Assembly (NCBI GenBank): GCA_963580285.1
Contig: OY757014.1
Coordinates: 19,322,088 to 19,386,087 of the forward strand
Direction of reading: 5' to 3'
DNA from: Lucinisca nassula
Lineage: Eukaryota > Mollusca > Bivalvia > Lucinida > Lucinidae
DNA: 64,000 nucleotides
Numbering within the stretch: the first letter of the stretch is position 1; each line of letters starts with the position of its first letter. The notes beneath the pieces are model-generated. The model saw only the letters and a list, made by a program, of their open reading frames with translations. It searched no databases and was not told the origin of the DNA. Made by a program: the position numbers and the translations under genes. Of this stretch, positions 63,757 through 64,000 are shown piece by piece.

Positions 63757-64000
63757 GCTCGGATAGCTCCTAGTGAACAGGGTGGATCAAGAAATACACT
63801 GTCTTGCAGCGTCTGATCAGGGCTTCGCTGCTTGCAAATGACACCTGTACGTTCAGCAATCTCCAAACAAATAAATAAATGAATAAAGAAAAATGCAGAG
63901 GTACCACGATAAACCTCAGTTATAAACCATTTCGAATTTATCACCATTGGTTTCAGTAATAATTTTAACATATTTATAAAAGTTTCAAATACCTGGCACT

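Overview
The window is animal genomic DNA, most likely from a bivalve mollusc. The main reasons are repeats typical of bivalves: pearl/BIV-like elements with tandem cores, an ACGG-type microsatellite and a terminal 'GCTCACCT...AGGTGAGC' hairpin; the 'GGGGACAT...TTTCACAAACACATCTTG' repeat; and tRNA-derived SINEs ending in a 'GACGTTAAAC'-like tail. A heterodont bivalve is a guess. Almost all short open frames here are shadows of repeats.

Genes. The only host gene I can support is a polo-like kinase on the minus strand. Two exons are seen, at 30638-30745 and 12170-12286. They join in phase 0 across an intron of about 18.35 kb and encode the start of the kinase domain; they look closest to PLK2/PLK3. 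Exons for the N-terminus and for the rest of the kinase were not found. Two weak minus-strand exon candidates (31785-31996, 32461-32555) and a CpG-rich stretch (33360-34010) lie upstream. The other large coding region is a non-LTR retrotransposon ORF2 (49234-52761, minus) with intact-looking endonuclease, reverse transcriptase and zinc-knuckle motifs. A remnant of ORF1 lies directly before it in the same frame, separated only by a TAG.

Repeats. Family labels are mine. MITE-A, -B, -D and -F carry TTAA at their ends; TIRs begin CCCTTRTC, CCCATTGTA, GGGGAATG and CCCATTT respectively. E is a foldback family with ends CATNACGNAAACACGCC and a centre matching 'GTGGGTACTC'. I is a foldback with 4-bp target duplications. 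K is a TA-flanked foldback. M, N, O and P are further foldbacks. H is a region rich in the palindrome CAGTGAAATTTCACTG. S1 and S3 are tRNA-derived SINEs; S2 is an abundant SINE of about 300 bp. Many insertions show clear target-site duplications and nesting, so part of the insertion order can be read.

Layout. 1-6.2 kb: MITEs and SINEs. 6.27-9.64 kb: H. 9.8-25.3 kb: the PLK intron and one exon with dense MITE and SINE insertions. 25.5-30.5 kb: two pearl-like tandem-core elements. 30.6-32.6 kb: PLK exon, E copies, exon candidates. 33.4-48 kb: a less repetitive, more CpG-rich stretch with scattered insertions and an assembly gap. 49-52.9 kb: LINE. 53-64 kb: mixed foldbacks and SINEs.

The most unusual observation is that MITE families with different ends share one inner hairpin core (AAACAGTG, then GATCAGA, then the inverse), which also occurs alone. 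Exact counts, consensus sequences and family assignment would need alignment and database searches that I could not run.
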